Assembly: GCA_905181965.1 (NCBI GenBank)
Contig: CAJIZY010000013.1
Coordinates: 1 to 64,000, forward strand
DNA from: Akkermansiaceae bacterium
GTDB lineage: Bacteria > Verrucomicrobiota > Verrucomicrobiia > Verrucomicrobiales > Akkermansiaceae
Length of the DNA: 64,000 bases
Direction: 5' to 3'
The position numbers and the translations under genes are program-made. A model generated the notes under the pieces. It ran no database searches. It saw nothing but the letters and a program-made list of their open reading frames with translations, and was not told the DNA's origin. Position 1 is the first letter of the stretch. The number at the start of each line of letters is the position of its first letter. Positions 36,687-46,494 of the stretch are shown here, in pieces.

Positions 36687-37760
36687 ATGGAAACTGCCAA
36701 CAGCCCAAATCATTCCCCGCTCAACTTTGCGGGCTCGCCGATTAACAAAACGCTTTCTGCCGAAGAGAAACTTGAAACCTTTCGCCAGATGGTTCGAATT
36801 CGGCGCTTTGAGCAGGCTGCACTTAAGAACTACCAGAAGGACGGCACGATGGGCGGCTTCCTCCACCTCTATATCGGACAAGAGTCCGTCGCCGTCGGAG
36901 CGGCCTCCCTCATGGGCGATCACGATCACATGATCACGGCTTATCGATGCCATGCCCACGCTCTTGCAGTCGGCATGAACATGAACGAGTGCATGGCTGA
37001 GCTCTATGGTAAAGCCACTGGTTGCTCGAAGGGTAAAGGTGGATCGATGCACTTTTTCGCTCCCGATAAAAACTTCTGGGGTGGTCACGGCATTGTTGCA
37101 GGCCAAACCCCCCTCGGTTTGGGACTCGGCTATGGCCTTAAGTATAAAGGTCTCGAAGGCTGCGCACTTTGCTTCCTTGGAGACGGAGCTATCAATCAGG
37201 GCGCCTTCCACGAGTCGCTCAACATCGCAGCCCTCTTCGGGATTCCCGTCGTCTATATAATCGAGAATAATGGCTATTCGATGGGGACTTCGCAGAAACG
37301 CTCAAGTGCCTACAAGGACTGTCTTGCCCAACGCAGCGAGGCTTATGACATGGATTGGGATGTCGTGAACGGTGAAGATTTTTACGAAGTTCGAGCCAAA
37401 ACACACATCGCGATGGAGCGGGCCCGCAAAGAGCACAAGCCCACCATACTCGAAATCATGACCTATCGTTACTACGGCCACTCAGTCGCCGATGCGAATC
37501 ATAAGAAATACCGTTCGCCGGAAGAGATCGCAGATTACAAAAAGAATCATGATCCCATAAATCTTTGGCGAGCCAAACTTTTAGAGGAAGGGGTTCTCAC
37601 CGAAGAATCAGCTAAGACGATCAACGCCGCAGCCAAGGAAGAGACCGCAGCCGCCGTGAAATTCGCCGAGGACTCCCCGGCTCCGACCATCGCAGATATT
37701 TCCACGGACGTTTACTGGGAAACCGACAACGACACCGAGGCCTCAAAAATCGGACTCTAG
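36687..37760 (+). CDS. pdhA: Pyruvate dehydrogenase E1 component alpha subunit
   Basis: 357 residues. The TPP-binding motif GDGAINQGAFHESLNIAALF ... IENNGYSMGT is intact, as are EEKLETFRQMVRIRRFEQAA and KGKGGSMHFFAPDKNFWGGH. It forms the heterotetrameric E1 with the beta subunit that follows and carries out decarboxylation of pyruvate. The gene is followed by an AT-rich 50-bp stretch in which pdhB loses its start. The E2 gene is 10 kb away at 48207, and no E3 gene is present. Confidence 0.95.
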   Translation: METANSPNHSPLNFAGSPINKTLSAEEKLETFRQMVRIRRFEQAALKNYQKDGTMGGFLHLYIGQESVAVGAASLMGDHDHMITAYRCHAHALAVGMNMNECMAELYGKATGCSKGKGGSMHFFAPDKNFWGGHGIVAGQTPLGLGLGYGLKYKGLEGCALCFLGDGAINQGAFHESLNIAALFGIPVVYIIENNGYSMGTSQKRSSAYKDCLAQRSEAYDMDWDVVNGEDFYEVRAKTHIAMERARKEHKPTILEIMTYRYYGHSVADANHKKYRSPEEIADYKKNHDPINLWRAKLLEEGVLTEESAKTINAAAKEETAAAVKFAEDSPAPTIADISTDVYWETDNDTEASKIGL

Positions 37761-37805
37761 AAATTTTTTTACCATAATTTTTTACCTGAAATATTAATTG
37801 TATAA

Positions 37806-38777
37806 CAATATCAAGACGCTCTGAATGAGGCCTTCGACGAGGAACTTGCCCGCGACGAAAACGTCTGCATCATGGGCGAAGAAGTCGCCCAGTACAACGG
37901 GGCCTACAAGGTCACCCGAGGCCTCTGGGACAAGTGGGGTGACAAACGAATTGTTGACACCCCAATTTCCGAAGCTGGCTTCATTGGCATGGGTATCGGC
38001 GCCTCCATGCTTGGCATCCGTCCAGTCATGGAATTGATGTTTTGGTCTTTCCACTCGGTAGCTTTTGACCAACTCGTGAACAACGCCGCCTGCTGCCGCT
38101 ATATGTCCGGTGGCCTCATTAATGTCCCCATCGTGATGCGCGGACCCGCTAACGGCGGCACTAATGTGGGTGCAACTCACTCACACACTCCCGAGGGCCT
38201 CTTCGCCGCTTTCCCCGGCCTCAAGGTCTGCTCGCCTGCCACCCCAGCCGATGCCAAAGGAATGATGAAAACCGCGATCCGTGATAACGATCCTGTTTAC
38301 GTCATGGAAAACACAACCCTTTACGGCAACACGGGAGAGGTCCCTGATCCAGCCGATGGAGATTTTCTTATCCCTCTTGGAAAAGCTGACATTAAACGTG
38401 AGGGCTCCGACATCTCCCTCATCGCTCACGGACGCTCGGTAATTCACTGCCTAGAGGCAGCCAAAATCCTCCAAGAAGAGCATGGAATCAATGCGGAAGT
38501 CCTCGATCTCCGCTCCATCCGCCCGCTCGATGTCGATGCTATCCTCGCCTCCGTCGCCAAGACCCACCGCGTAGTCCTGGTTGATGAATCAAAGCCCTTT
38601 TGTGGAGTTTCTGCGCAAATTACGACCCTGATTCAAGAATACGCTTTCGATTATCTCGATGCCCCCGTCAAGAGGGTCTGCACCATCGATGCGCCCGCCA
38701 TTTACTCGCCGCATGTTGAGCAGGACCAGCTTCCCAATGCCAAACGAATTGTCGCGCAAGTTCTGACCATCGCCTAA
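37806..38777 (+). CDS. pdhB: Pyruvate dehydrogenase E1 component beta subunit, start disrupted
   Basis: The coding frame is homologous from DALNEAFDEELARDENVCIM onward (about 324 codons), with WDKWGDKRIVDTPISEAGFI, MELMFWSFHSVAFDQLVNNA and the C-terminal transketolase part (LDLRSIRPLDVDAI). No ATG or GTG exists between the in-frame TAA at 37803-37805 and the ATG at residue 23, and the expected MAxITYRxALNEAF start is not there. The bases ACAATATCAAGAC suggest one extra A in an ITYQDAL segment. The gene is probably intact in the organism. Confidence 0.9.
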   Translation, partial: QYQDALNEAFDEELARDENVCIMGEEVAQYNGAYKVTRGLWDKWGDKRIVDTPISEAGFIGMGIGASMLGIRPVMELMFWSFHSVAFDQLVNNAACCRYMSGGLINVPIVMRGPANGGTNVGATHSHTPEGLFAAFPGLKVCSPATPADAKGMMKTAIRDNDPVYVMENTTLYGNTGEVPDPADGDFLIPLGKADIKREGSDISLIAHGRSVIHCLEAAKILQEEHGINAEVLDLRSIRPLDVDAILASVAKTHRVVLVDESKPFCGVSAQITTLIQEYAFDYLDAPVKRVCTIDAPAIYSPHVEQDQLPNAKRIVAQVLTIA

Positions 38778-38788
38778 TTTAAGAGCCC

Positions 38789-39541
38789 ATGGACGACGAG
38801 ATCTTTAATAGGGTTAAAAAAGATCTCAAGAGAGACGAAGCCTACCTCCGAAATCACGAGCACCGTTTCCGAGTCAGCGCGGAATCGGTTCGATCGGTGA
38901 CCTCTGAAACACCTCGCCTCCTCGATATTGGGTGCTGGCCTGGTTATCTTTCCCTATATTTCCGGCGGAGTGGCTGGGAGGTTACCGCAATTGACCTCAA
39001 GCCCGACCGCCTCCCCATCATTAGCGAGGCTGGCATCAATTTAATCGACCACAATTTAAACGATCATCCCAGCCTTCCTTTTCCGGAGAATCACTTCGAC
39101 ACTATTCTCTTCACCGAAGTCTTTGAGCACCTGAATCCGGCCTCTTTTGACGAGCTCTTCAAAGGGATCGAGCACTGTCTAAAACCAGGTGGCCGCCTTA
39201 TCTTGACGACCCCAAATCGGCGAGCCCTTAACAAAAGCTTCTTCATTCCAAATCGATGGGAAGAACCCGAGGTTGATGAGGAAGGTCATGGGCACTGGAA
39301 AGAATATACCGTGGCAGAGGTTTTGGAATGCTTTAGCAACACTTCCTTGGCTATCGTACGGAGCGATACTATTTCATTTTACTCTCACCTTGGCCGCTCC
39401 AACGAAACTGGTTATTTCCCCCTCCACGACTGGAAATCTCATCCCAACAAGCTTCGCAACCTTGCAAAATTCGCAGTGAACCCCATTCGGAATCTCCCTT
39501 TCTTTCGAGATAGTTTAGTGGTAGTAGCAAAAAAAGATTAA
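38789..39541 (+). CDS. SAM-dependent methyltransferase (class I)
   Basis: 250 residues. Motif I is LLDIGCWPGYLSLYFRRSGW, the acidic end of the second strand is AIDLKPDR, motif post-I reads DTILFTEVFEHLNP and the GGRLILTTPN segment closes the core. The C-terminal 70 residues are variable. The target is unknown: the sequence resembles Ubi/COQ5- and glycan-modifying methyltransferases. It starts 11 bp after pdhB, so cotranscription with pdhAB is possible. Confidence 0.85.
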   Translation: MDDEIFNRVKKDLKRDEAYLRNHEHRFRVSAESVRSVTSETPRLLDIGCWPGYLSLYFRRSGWEVTAIDLKPDRLPIISEAGINLIDHNLNDHPSLPFPENHFDTILFTEVFEHLNPASFDELFKGIEHCLKPGGRLILTTPNRRALNKSFFIPNRWEEPEVDEEGHGHWKEYTVAEVLECFSNTSLAIVRSDTISFYSHLGRSNETGYFPLHDWKSHPNKLRNLAKFAVNPIRNLPFFRDSLVVVAKKD

Positions 39542-39578
39542 GCGACCCGATAGCATCGAAAGATATTCCGTCGACCCC

Positions 39579-41537
39579 TTAATCCTTACGTGCGAACACC
39601 AAGATAGTACGAGAGGGCGAATAGATCTTCACCCGTCCCTCCACCGCGGGATAGTCAATTGAGCTATCCGCCCGATTGGCCCCGCCGAACGCAGGATCGT
39701 CCGACGACAAGATCAACCGATAGCTCCCTTCCTGTTGAACCGGGAATTCATAATCAACCACCGAAATCGAAGGACTCAAATTCACCGCAAAAATGAGATC
39801 ACCTCGTTCAAACTGAATGCACTGGTTTAACTGATCCAAGTTCAGCATTTTAGCCCCCGATGCGGCGAAAACCTTGTCTGCAATATTCATCATAGCTTCA
39901 TCAAAAGCCTCCAACTCACGGTATTTTAGACCAGGATGATCCACCAGAGACCACTGCCGGCGGGTATATTTATAACTCCAATCATTCCCTTCACGGGGGA
40001 AATCAACCCACTCAGGGTGGCCAAATTCATTTCCCATAAAATTGAGGTAGCCTTCCCCACCGAGGACCAGAGTCATGAGACGGAGGATCTTGTGTAGAGC
40101 CATCCCCCGATTGACCACCACATCATTATCGCCTTTCGTCATGTGATGATACATCGCGGCATCCATTAGCCGGAAGGCGAGAGTCTTATCACCCACCAAA
40201 GCCTGGTCGTGGCTCTCAGCATAAGCGATGGTCTTTTCCCCGCAGCGACGGTTTGTGAGGGTATCGTAAATCTCATCAAGGCTCCAATCCTCATCTCTAG
40301 TGTGCTCAAGCAACTTAATCCAATAGTCGGGGATGCCCATCGCAAGACGGAAATCAAACCCGATTCCCCCTTCATTTAGAGGGCGGCAAAGCCCTGGCAT
40401 TCCGCTCATATCCTCCGCGATACTCAGAGCACGAGGATTGATCTCATGGATTAATTGATTCGCTAGCTGCAGATAAGTCACCGCGTCCCAATCCACACCG
40501 TCGTAAAAGTATTTATCGTAGTGATCGAAGGTAATATTCCCATGATGATGATAGAGCATGGAGGTTACGCCATCGAAACGGAAACCATCAAAACGAAACT
40601 CGGTCATCCAATACGCCAAATTTGAAAGTAGAAACCGGCACACCTCAGAACGACCATAGTCAAAAATCCGTGAATCCCACTCAGGGTGGTCGCGCTTGTG
40701 AAAATAAAGCCCTTCCTCCCCGTCAAACGATGATAAGCCTTCCGCAAAATTTTTCACCGAATGTGAGTGTACGATATCCATCAACACCGCGATCCCCAGC
40801 CCATGGGCTGTATCGATAAGATATTTCAAATCCTCGGCTGAACCACATCGCGAACTAGGCGCGAAATAATTAGCAACATGATACCCAAATGACCCATAAT
40901 AAGGATGCTCAGCTACCGCCATGAGCTGAACTACATTGTAGCCCAACCGAGCTAGGCGCGGCAAAACTTGCTCCGCAAATTCGCGATAAGTTCCTACCCG
41001 AAACTCTTCGGTAGCCATCCCGACGTGGGCTTCGTAGACTTTTGGATGTTGCACAGCCGCTGGAGCAGCATTTTCCCAAGAATATTCAGACGAGTCCTGC
41101 ACTTGGGCTGAAAACTCCTTGGTTTCTTCATCTTGGACCACAAAAGTAGCGTGCGAAGGAATGCGATCGTGTGCTCCATTCACTCCCGCGATATGAACTT
41201 TATACAAATCGCCATGCCTCAATGCATTCCCTGCAACCTTCACCTCCCAGACTCCCTGTTCCGGTAAACGCCGTAAAGGATAGTCCTTCCTTGACCACCC
41301 ACAAAAACCTCCAGTAAGGAAAAGCGCCTTGGCCCTTGGAGCCCACTCCCGAAATACCCAATCACTGCCCTCGCGATGAAGACCTAATCTCTGATGACTC
41401 GTCGCAAATTCTAGCAGTGGTCCAAATTTGGCCAAACGTTCCTTAAATCTTGCAGTCCGATCTCCAATCGCTGTGGAATATGGCTCTAGCCAAGGATCAA
41501 CTGCCACCAACCCAGGAACTTTTGTTTCTCCACTCAC
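39579..41537 (-). CDS. glgB: 1,4-alpha-glucan branching enzyme
   Basis: 652 residues: an N-terminal CBM48-like part (about 55-150, VFREWAPRAKALFLTGGFCG), GH13 catalytic barrel and C-terminal beta-domain. Catalytic residues are the Asp in EFRFDGFRFDGVTSMLYHHH, the Glu in ALSIAEDMSG and the Asp in YAESHDQALVGDK. The motif set (VTSMLYHHHG) is of the eukaryote/plant-like branch (GH13_8) rather than the E. coli type. It makes alpha-1,6 branches in glycogen. It is monocistronic here and convergent with the methyltransferase gene. Confidence 0.93.
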   Translation of the reverse strand: MSGETKVPGLVAVDPWLEPYSTAIGDRTARFKERLAKFGPLLEFATSHQRLGLHREGSDWVFREWAPRAKALFLTGGFCGWSRKDYPLRRLPEQGVWEVKVAGNALRHGDLYKVHIAGVNGAHDRIPSHATFVVQDEETKEFSAQVQDSSEYSWENAAPAAVQHPKVYEAHVGMATEEFRVGTYREFAEQVLPRLARLGYNVVQLMAVAEHPYYGSFGYHVANYFAPSSRCGSAEDLKYLIDTAHGLGIAVLMDIVHSHSVKNFAEGLSSFDGEEGLYFHKRDHPEWDSRIFDYGRSEVCRFLLSNLAYWMTEFRFDGFRFDGVTSMLYHHHGNITFDHYDKYFYDGVDWDAVTYLQLANQLIHEINPRALSIAEDMSGMPGLCRPLNEGGIGFDFRLAMGIPDYWIKLLEHTRDEDWSLDEIYDTLTNRRCGEKTIAYAESHDQALVGDKTLAFRLMDAAMYHHMTKGDNDVVVNRGMALHKILRLMTLVLGGEGYLNFMGNEFGHPEWVDFPREGNDWSYKYTRRQWSLVDHPGLKYRELEAFDEAMMNIADKVFAASGAKMLNLDQLNQCIQFERGDLIFAVNLSPSISVVDYEFPVQQEGSYRLILSSDDPAFGGANRADSSIDYPAVEGRVKIYSPSRTILVFARKD

Positions 41538-41699
41538 CCCCCCACTCTAGCAAAGGACAGGCCAAAAAATCTAGGGAATCTCAGACATTCTCTTTATTTT
41601 TTCAAATCATTTAGTTATCTTAATGATCTCGATGAGCAATCGCAGACTTCCCAGCAAACTCAACAAGAGCTCCCGCTCCCGCCGGAAGCGTCGTGCCGG

Positions 41700-42521
41700 T
41701 TGGGGTTCAAGTCTGCTGAATGTTCACCAGCGAGCCCAAATTCAGGTCAATCTTCGAGGCGATCGCAGACGCCGCGCTACCTGGGCGAGGACGCGAGCCA
41801 GGATGCCTTTGCCACCCTCATCGACGTCCTGCGGGCGCGTATTCTGCATTGGGGGCTTGGAATCTTGCTGATGCCACTCTGCTTCATCACGGCCATTACT
41901 CTTATGAAAGAAAGCGGTGAGGAGCGCATTTTTCAGACGATTTGGTATTCCACCGAACTTCTTTGCTTTATCGTTGGAATTGGCTCGATGATCAGTTGGT
42001 TTATCGCCGGAATCGCCAATGACCGTCTCCTATACCTATACGTTCTTGGACACGAAATGACCCACGCGATGTTTGTCTACGTCTGCGGTGGACGCATCAG
42101 CGCGATTCACTTCAGCACTGAAGGGGGATACGTGATGACAAATAAGTCCAATATTCTCATCGCCCTTTCTCCTTACTTTATCCCTTTTTGGTCAGCCGTC
42201 CTTATCTCCCTTCACAGCTTTGTTAGCCTTTGGTGGGATATCCCAGCCGGAGGCTTGATCCTAACCGGACTGCTCGGCTTCACTTGGACTTTCCACATTA
42301 TTTGGACCGTCTGGATGATCCCCAAGGACCAACCCGACCTCAAAGAAAACGGCACCTTTTTTTCCCTGATCATCATCATCTTCGCCAATCTCGTTCTCTT
42401 CACCTTAATCCTCTGCGCCACTTCAAGAGAAGTTCAACTCAGTAGCTTTCTCTTCCAATGGTGGAACAACTTTCTTGACCTTGGCGAGTCGCTCCTTCGC
42501 CTTGTCCCGTTATACTCTTAG
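41700..42521 (+). CDS. Integral membrane protein with HExxH metal motif (M50-like)
   Basis: Start uncertain: the frame is supported from about 41800 (EDASQDAFATLIDVLRAR) and a TTG at 41700 is the only nearby start; an overlapping frame starts MSNRRLPSKLNKSSRSRRKR at 41632, so an indel may hide the true N-terminus. At least five hydrophobic helices are seen. YVLGHEMTHAMFVYVCGGRI carries an HEMTH zinc motif inside a helix, with GGYVMTNKSNILIALSPYFI after it, as in M50-like intramembrane metalloproteases. The third ligand is not identified, and no substrate gene is adjacent. Confidence 0.65.
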   Translation: MGFKSAECSPASPNSGQSSRRSQTPRYLGEDASQDAFATLIDVLRARILHWGLGILLMPLCFITAITLMKESGEERIFQTIWYSTELLCFIVGIGSMISWFIAGIANDRLLYLYVLGHEMTHAMFVYVCGGRISAIHFSTEGGYVMTNKSNILIALSPYFIPFWSAVLISLHSFVSLWWDIPAGGLILTGLLGFTWTFHIIWTVWMIPKDQPDLKENGTFFSLIIIIFANLVLFTLILCATSREVQLSSFLFQWWNNFLDLGESLLRLVPLYS

Positions 42522-42664
42522 ACTTTTCCTAACACGAACGACGTCACTTTTTAGATAGCCAGACCATCATGAGCCTAAACTCATAGTTTTAACGAAAAGT
42601 GTCAAAAAAAGTGAATTCGTCAGACAAAATTACCACACAGCTTCGTCTTAAATTCAGATAACGT

Positions 42665-43349
42665 ATGAAAAAAACCATCTTAACAACTATCGCATCACTG
42701 ATGTTGACAGGCCTCGGCCAGGCCCGCACTTGGACCAGTGCTGATGGATCCAAAACTTTCGAAGGAGACTTGGTCTCCTGTGATGATAATTCGGTGACCG
42801 TTAGGCGCGGCATCAAGCAGATGACCTTCAAACTTGCCCTCCTCTCCGAGGAGGATCAAAAATGGGCCAAAGAAGAGGGAGCTAAGATTGCAGCAGCTGA
42901 AGAAAAACTTAAAGTGCTAGTTCATGGATGGAGACTTTGGGAAGGCTCTCAAAAAGTTACAAAAACTCGATGGCGAAGCCTTTGTCGATTACGAACTAGA
43001 GGATGCTCCTAAATATTTCCTTCTCTACTTCTCGGCCAGCTGGTGACCACCTTGTCAAAAAGGGGCTCCTCAGTTTGCGGAGCAATACAATAAGGAAATT
43101 GGCCCTAATCCTAACCTCGAGATGATCCACATCTCTTTGGACCGAGTAGAGAATGATGCTCTGAAGTGGGCAAAGTCCTTCAAGCAACCATGGCCCATTA
43201 TGCTGCAAAAGGACACCAATCAAAACAAATTGGTAACACCTTACAACGTAAGGGGAGTCCCCACCTATATTCTTGTGGATCGGGAAGGCAAGGAAGTCGC
43301 CCGCGGCAAAGCTGCAGCCCTTGCCGCAGCCAAAAAAGACGAGGCCTAA
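42665..43349 (+). CDS. Thioredoxin-like periplasmic protein, frameshifted, with TGA in the CxxC position
   Basis: The first frame gives a signal peptide (MKKTILTTIASLMLTGLGQA) and an SHD1-like domain (RTWTSADGSKTFEGDLVSCD ... KQMTFKLALLSEEDQKWAKE). A +1 shift near 42920 moves to a frame reading MDGDFGKALKKLQKLDGEAF, then LLYFSASW-TGA-PPCQKGAPQF, PTYILVDREGKEVARGKAAA and stop. The TGA (43044-43046) sits exactly where the first redox cysteine of SxSWCPPC is found in TlpA-type thioredoxins. It may be selenocysteine (U-P-P-C), a nonsense mutation or an error. With a frameshift as well, this may be a pseudogene. Confidence 0.6.
43052..43090 (+). other. SECIS-like hairpin after the TGA (weak)
   Basis: Downstream of the TGA, TTGT/ACAA and GCTCC/GGAGC form two stacked stems, with a 9-base apical loop. 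The upper stem begins 18 nt after the TGA, the distance expected for bacterial SECIS elements. A G near the start of the loop is seen only if an extra C-G pair forms. Short hairpins of this sort occur by chance, so this is weak support. Confidence 0.3.
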
Positions 43350-43627
43350 CCCCCCAAACTCCCATAAATACACCAGTTTTATTGAGGCTTGCCTCCTCAA
43401 TTAGTCTTCACCTTTTCCCTACCAGAATCCAGAGACAAGGTTAGCTTTCCGCATGATCAAGTTATTAGCTTTTGGGGACGGCTTGAAATATCCCTTTCAA
43501 CAAGAATCATTCCGAAAGGCTTAGGGCGTAAAAACTGGAAAAATCAGAAAAGGCGGGGATTTGGCAAATCATTACCAATGAAATTTCAAACTTCACTCCT
43601 TCGTCTTCAACCTTCACCATTTCCTTC

Positions 43628-44635
43628 ATGAGTTCACTCAAAGTTCACAACGCTATGTGGCCCGGTCTTGTAGGGAAAGAAGAAGGCACCGACCACCCGC
43701 CGATATCTCTCGAGCATATGCTCGAACTCACAACCAATGCCGAAGTCAACGGCCGAAAATATTCGGCATCGACTACTTCCTGTTTAAGAGGAATCGACCC
43801 AGATGCTTCCGAAGATGATTTAAAAAAGATTGCCGATCTCATTGCCTCCAAAAATCTCAAAGTTGGAACCCTCGTCGCGCCCATTTGGGAAGGGACTGTT
43901 GGAGGCCCTGCTTTCGGCTCACCATCTGACCGCGACAACTTTGTCCTCGCGGTTGAGAAAGCCTGTCGCGTTGCCAACATCTTCAGAACTCACGGAGTTC
44001 GCGAATACGGATCTATTCGCATCGACACCGCTGGCGGAGTCGAAGACTGGGCTAAAGACCCTGCTGGAAACACTGCCCTCGCTGCCGACACCATCCAACG
44101 CGCTGCAAAAATCGCCGCAGACAACGGCGAGCGCCTCGCTATGGAAGGTGAAATCTGCTGGGGTGGAATCCACTCTTGGAAAGACACACTCGACCTCCTC
44201 GAAACCATAGATATGCCCGAAACAGTCGGTTTTCAGTCAGATCTCGCCCACACTTATCTCTACCTTCTCGGCTACAACGCTCCCGAGCATGCCCTCGTCA
44301 AAGAAGACCATACCAACGAAGAGTTTTGGGCAGCCTATCGCCCTATGGTCGACAAACTCCGCCCGTGGACCATCGACTTTCACGTCGCTCAAAACGATGG
44401 CACTGTAAACGGGTCTGGCGCCCACGATAAGACCGGTCGCCACTGTCCTGCCGATGATCCAAAAGGAAAACTCGACATTGTTGCCTGCTCCTCCGAGTGG
44501 CTTAAGAATCACACCGATCGCAAAATCGAACATATTTGCTGGGACGGCTGCATGTTCTCAAACGAATTGCTGGAAGAACGACAAACCTGGAACACTATCC
44601 TCGATACGATGTTGCAGGTCCGCTGCGCCCAATAG
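43628..44635 (+). CDS. Sugar phosphate isomerase/epimerase-like TIM-barrel protein
   Basis: 335 residues. Pattern of the xylose isomerase-like TIM-barrel family: [40 protein letters not shown] (metal-binding Glu), [37 protein letters not shown] and a late HIC pair. Residues about 45-56 read [11 protein letters not shown], whereas the next frame reads [10 protein letters not shown], which is the family pattern; two compensating indels around 43760 and 43792 are likely. It precedes a Gfo/Idh/MocA oxidoreductase by about 70 bp, a common pair for inositol or sugar-acid metabolism. Confidence 0.85.
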   Translation: MSSLKVHNAMWPGLVGKEEGTDHPPISLEHMLELTTNAEVNGRKYSASTTSCLRGIDPDASEDDLKKIADLIASKNLKVGTLVAPIWEGTVGGPAFGSPSDRDNFVLAVEKACRVANIFRTHGVREYGSIRIDTAGGVEDWAKDPAGNTALAADTIQRAAKIAADNGERLAMEGEICWGGIHSWKDTLDLLETIDMPETVGFQSDLAHTYLYLLGYNAPEHALVKEDHTNEEFWAAYRPMVDKLRPWTIDFHVAQNDGTVNGSGAHDKTGRHCPADDPKGKLDIVACSSEWLKNHTDRKIEHICWDGCMFSNELLEERQTWNTILDTMLQVRCAQ

Positions 44636-44708
44636 CGATAATGGGCGCAACGGCCACTCTCCAAATTACCCTTGCCCCCTCCTCTCCCTTTTCTAATCTG
44701 TCACACAG

Positions 44709-45860
44709 ATGAGCAAAAAACCTGTCCGCATTGGCGTTGTTGGTTACGGATTCATGGGCCGCACCCATTCGAATGCCTACTCCCAACTTAATCACTTTTT
44801 CGATACCGAACACGTTCCTGTCAAGCAGGTGATCTGCGGCCGCTCTGAAGATAAAGTGAAAGCCTTCGCGGAGAAATGGGGCTACTCCGACACCGAGACC
44901 GATTGGCGTGAATTGGTCAAACGAGACGACGTAGATGCCATCGATATCTGCACACCCAATAACTCCCACTTCGACATCGCCATGGCCGCCATCGAAAATG
45001 GCAAGATGATCCTTTGCGAAAAGCCCCTCGCCCTCGACGGGAAACAGGGGATCCAAATGGTCGAAGCAATTGAAACCGCCGGCCTTCCCAACCTCGTTTG
45101 GTATAACTACCGTTTTCTTCCCGCCGTCACCCTTGCTAAGCAAATCGTCGATCGCGGCGACCTGGGCCGCATCTACCACTACCGCGCTAACTTCCTCCAG
45201 GATTGGACTATGTCCGAAGAGCTCCCTCAGGGCGGAGAAGCCCTTTGGCGTCTTGACGCAGCCACGGCTGGTTCTGGTGTTACCGGCGATCTCCTTGCCC
45301 ACAACATCGACTGCGCCCGCTGGATTAACGGCGATATCGTAAGCGTCTCTGCGATGACCGAGACCTTTATCAAAGAACGCGTCCACCAAGAGACCGGCAA
45401 AAAGCACCCTGTCACAATCGATGACGCCTGCGCTTTCCTCGCGCGTTTCGAAAATGGTTCCCTCGCGATCTTCGAGTCCACTCGTTATGCGCGTGGTCAC
45501 AAGGCGCTCAACACATTCGAGATCAACGGCGAGCACAAATCCCTCGCATGGGATCTGCACGACCTCAATCGTCTCTCATACTTTGACCACGAGATTCCCG
45601 GCGAAACACGAGGTTGGTCCAGCATCCACGTCTCCGATGGCGACCATCCTTACACAGGGAACTGGTGGGTTCCCGGCCTATGCCTCGGTTACGAGCACTC
45701 CTTCGTCCACGGTGCCGTGGAATTCATGAAGCACCTAGATGATCCAAGCATTGCTAAAAACTTTCCTGATTTCCGGAACGCCCTCGGCACCCAATACGTT
45801 TGTGATGCCGTCCTCGAGTCTGCCGAAACAGGTCAGTGGGTTGACGTGAAACGTGCCTAG
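44709..45860 (+). CDS. Gfo/Idh/MocA family oxidoreductase
   Basis: 383 residues. The Rossmann dinucleotide fold begins [40 protein letters not shown] and the LCEKPLALD (EKP) signature follow, then the C-terminal beta-sheet domain. These NAD(P)-dependent enzymes oxidise sugars, inositols or glycosides. It is probably cotranscribed with the isomerase-like gene and is followed by a terminator, so the two form a small catabolic unit. The substrate is not recognisable. Confidence 0.92.
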   Translation: MSKKPVRIGVVGYGFMGRTHSNAYSQLNHFFDTEHVPVKQVICGRSEDKVKAFAEKWGYSDTETDWRELVKRDDVDAIDICTPNNSHFDIAMAAIENGKMILCEKPLALDGKQGIQMVEAIETAGLPNLVWYNYRFLPAVTLAKQIVDRGDLGRIYHYRANFLQDWTMSEELPQGGEALWRLDAATAGSGVTGDLLAHNIDCARWINGDIVSVSAMTETFIKERVHQETGKKHPVTIDDACAFLARFENGSLAIFESTRYARGHKALNTFEINGEHKSLAWDLHDLNRLSYFDHEIPGETRGWSSIHVSDGDHPYTGNWWVPGLCLGYEHSFVHGAVEFMKHLDDPSIAKNFPDFRNALGTQYVCDAVLESAETGQWVDVKRA

Positions 45861-45884
45861 AAAATAAATGAAGAACATCTTTCA

Positions 45885-45914
45885 AACCCGATGCTCCGGC
45901 ATCGGGGTTTTTCT
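45885..45914 (+). terminator. Terminator after the Gfo/Idh/MocA gene
   Basis: Stem AACCCGATGC / GCATCGGGGTT with one bulged G and a short TCCG loop, followed by a T-rich run. About 25 bp after the stop codon. Confidence 0.85.
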
Positions 45915-46029
45915 TACAACTCATCCGCTCAAATTTTAAGTTGTCAGGAAAACAAAAAGAAACCGCGGTCCTACTAATTCTCTTCATTCCACCGGAGTGT
46001 TTATTTAGCTAAAACCAAAACCTCCGATC

Positions 46030-46455
46030 ATGCCACCTCCAGTAAGTCTTGTCCTGATCTTCTTCACGCTATTCTTTATCGGGTTCTGGTGTGTGATCCT
46101 GAAAATTGTTTCCTGCTTCGGGTGGAGTCAGCTTGCCAAACGCTACTCGACTTTTTCTCGCCCAAAGGGAACCTCATATCACTGGCAAAGCATGAGCCTA
46201 GGCCAACTTTCAAAGTATTGCTGCTGTATTACTTTCCGCATCAGCGAAACCGGCCTCTATCTCGAAGTCTTTCCACTTCTCGCGCTTGGACACCCCCCTC
46301 TCTATTTCCCATGGTCTCAAATCCGGTTTCGCAAAGAAGAAGACGATCTTTTCGGAAAAAACTACTTTTACGATCTCGGAACACCACGCGGGGGCCGGAT
46401 GGCAGTCAGAGAAAAAATGCACCGAGCGATCCTCCGTGAATTACGAGATGATTGA
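46030..46455 (+). CDS. Small membrane-anchored protein of unknown function
   Basis: 141 residues. One N-terminal membrane segment (VSLVLIFFTLFFIGFWCVIL) is followed by a soluble domain with a Cys-Cys-Cys run (SKYCCCITFRISETGLYLEV) and a PHQ-like strand pattern (PPLYFPWSQIRFRKEEDDLF). It resembles small verrucomicrobial and planctomycete membrane proteins with a C-terminal beta domain, but I cannot name a family. It stands alone after the terminator at 45914. Confidence 0.6.
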   Translation: MPPPVSLVLIFFTLFFIGFWCVILKIVSCFGWSQLAKRYSTFSRPKGTSYHWQSMSLGQLSKYCCCITFRISETGLYLEVFPLLALGHPPLYFPWSQIRFRKEEDDLFGKNYFYDLGTPRGGRMAVREKMHRAILRELRDD

Positions 46456-46494
46456 AGTTTTCAAAAACAAGGCAGGCAGCCCAAAATCACTAAA

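Noticed and set aside
43381-43401. Hairpin ATTGAGG/CCTCAAT after the thioredoxin-like gene as terminator
   Set aside because: No T run follows on either strand.
44595-45560. 321-residue open frame opposite the Gfo/Idh/MocA gene
   Set aside because: It mirrors a highly biased real gene with clear motifs, and has no recognisable domain itself.
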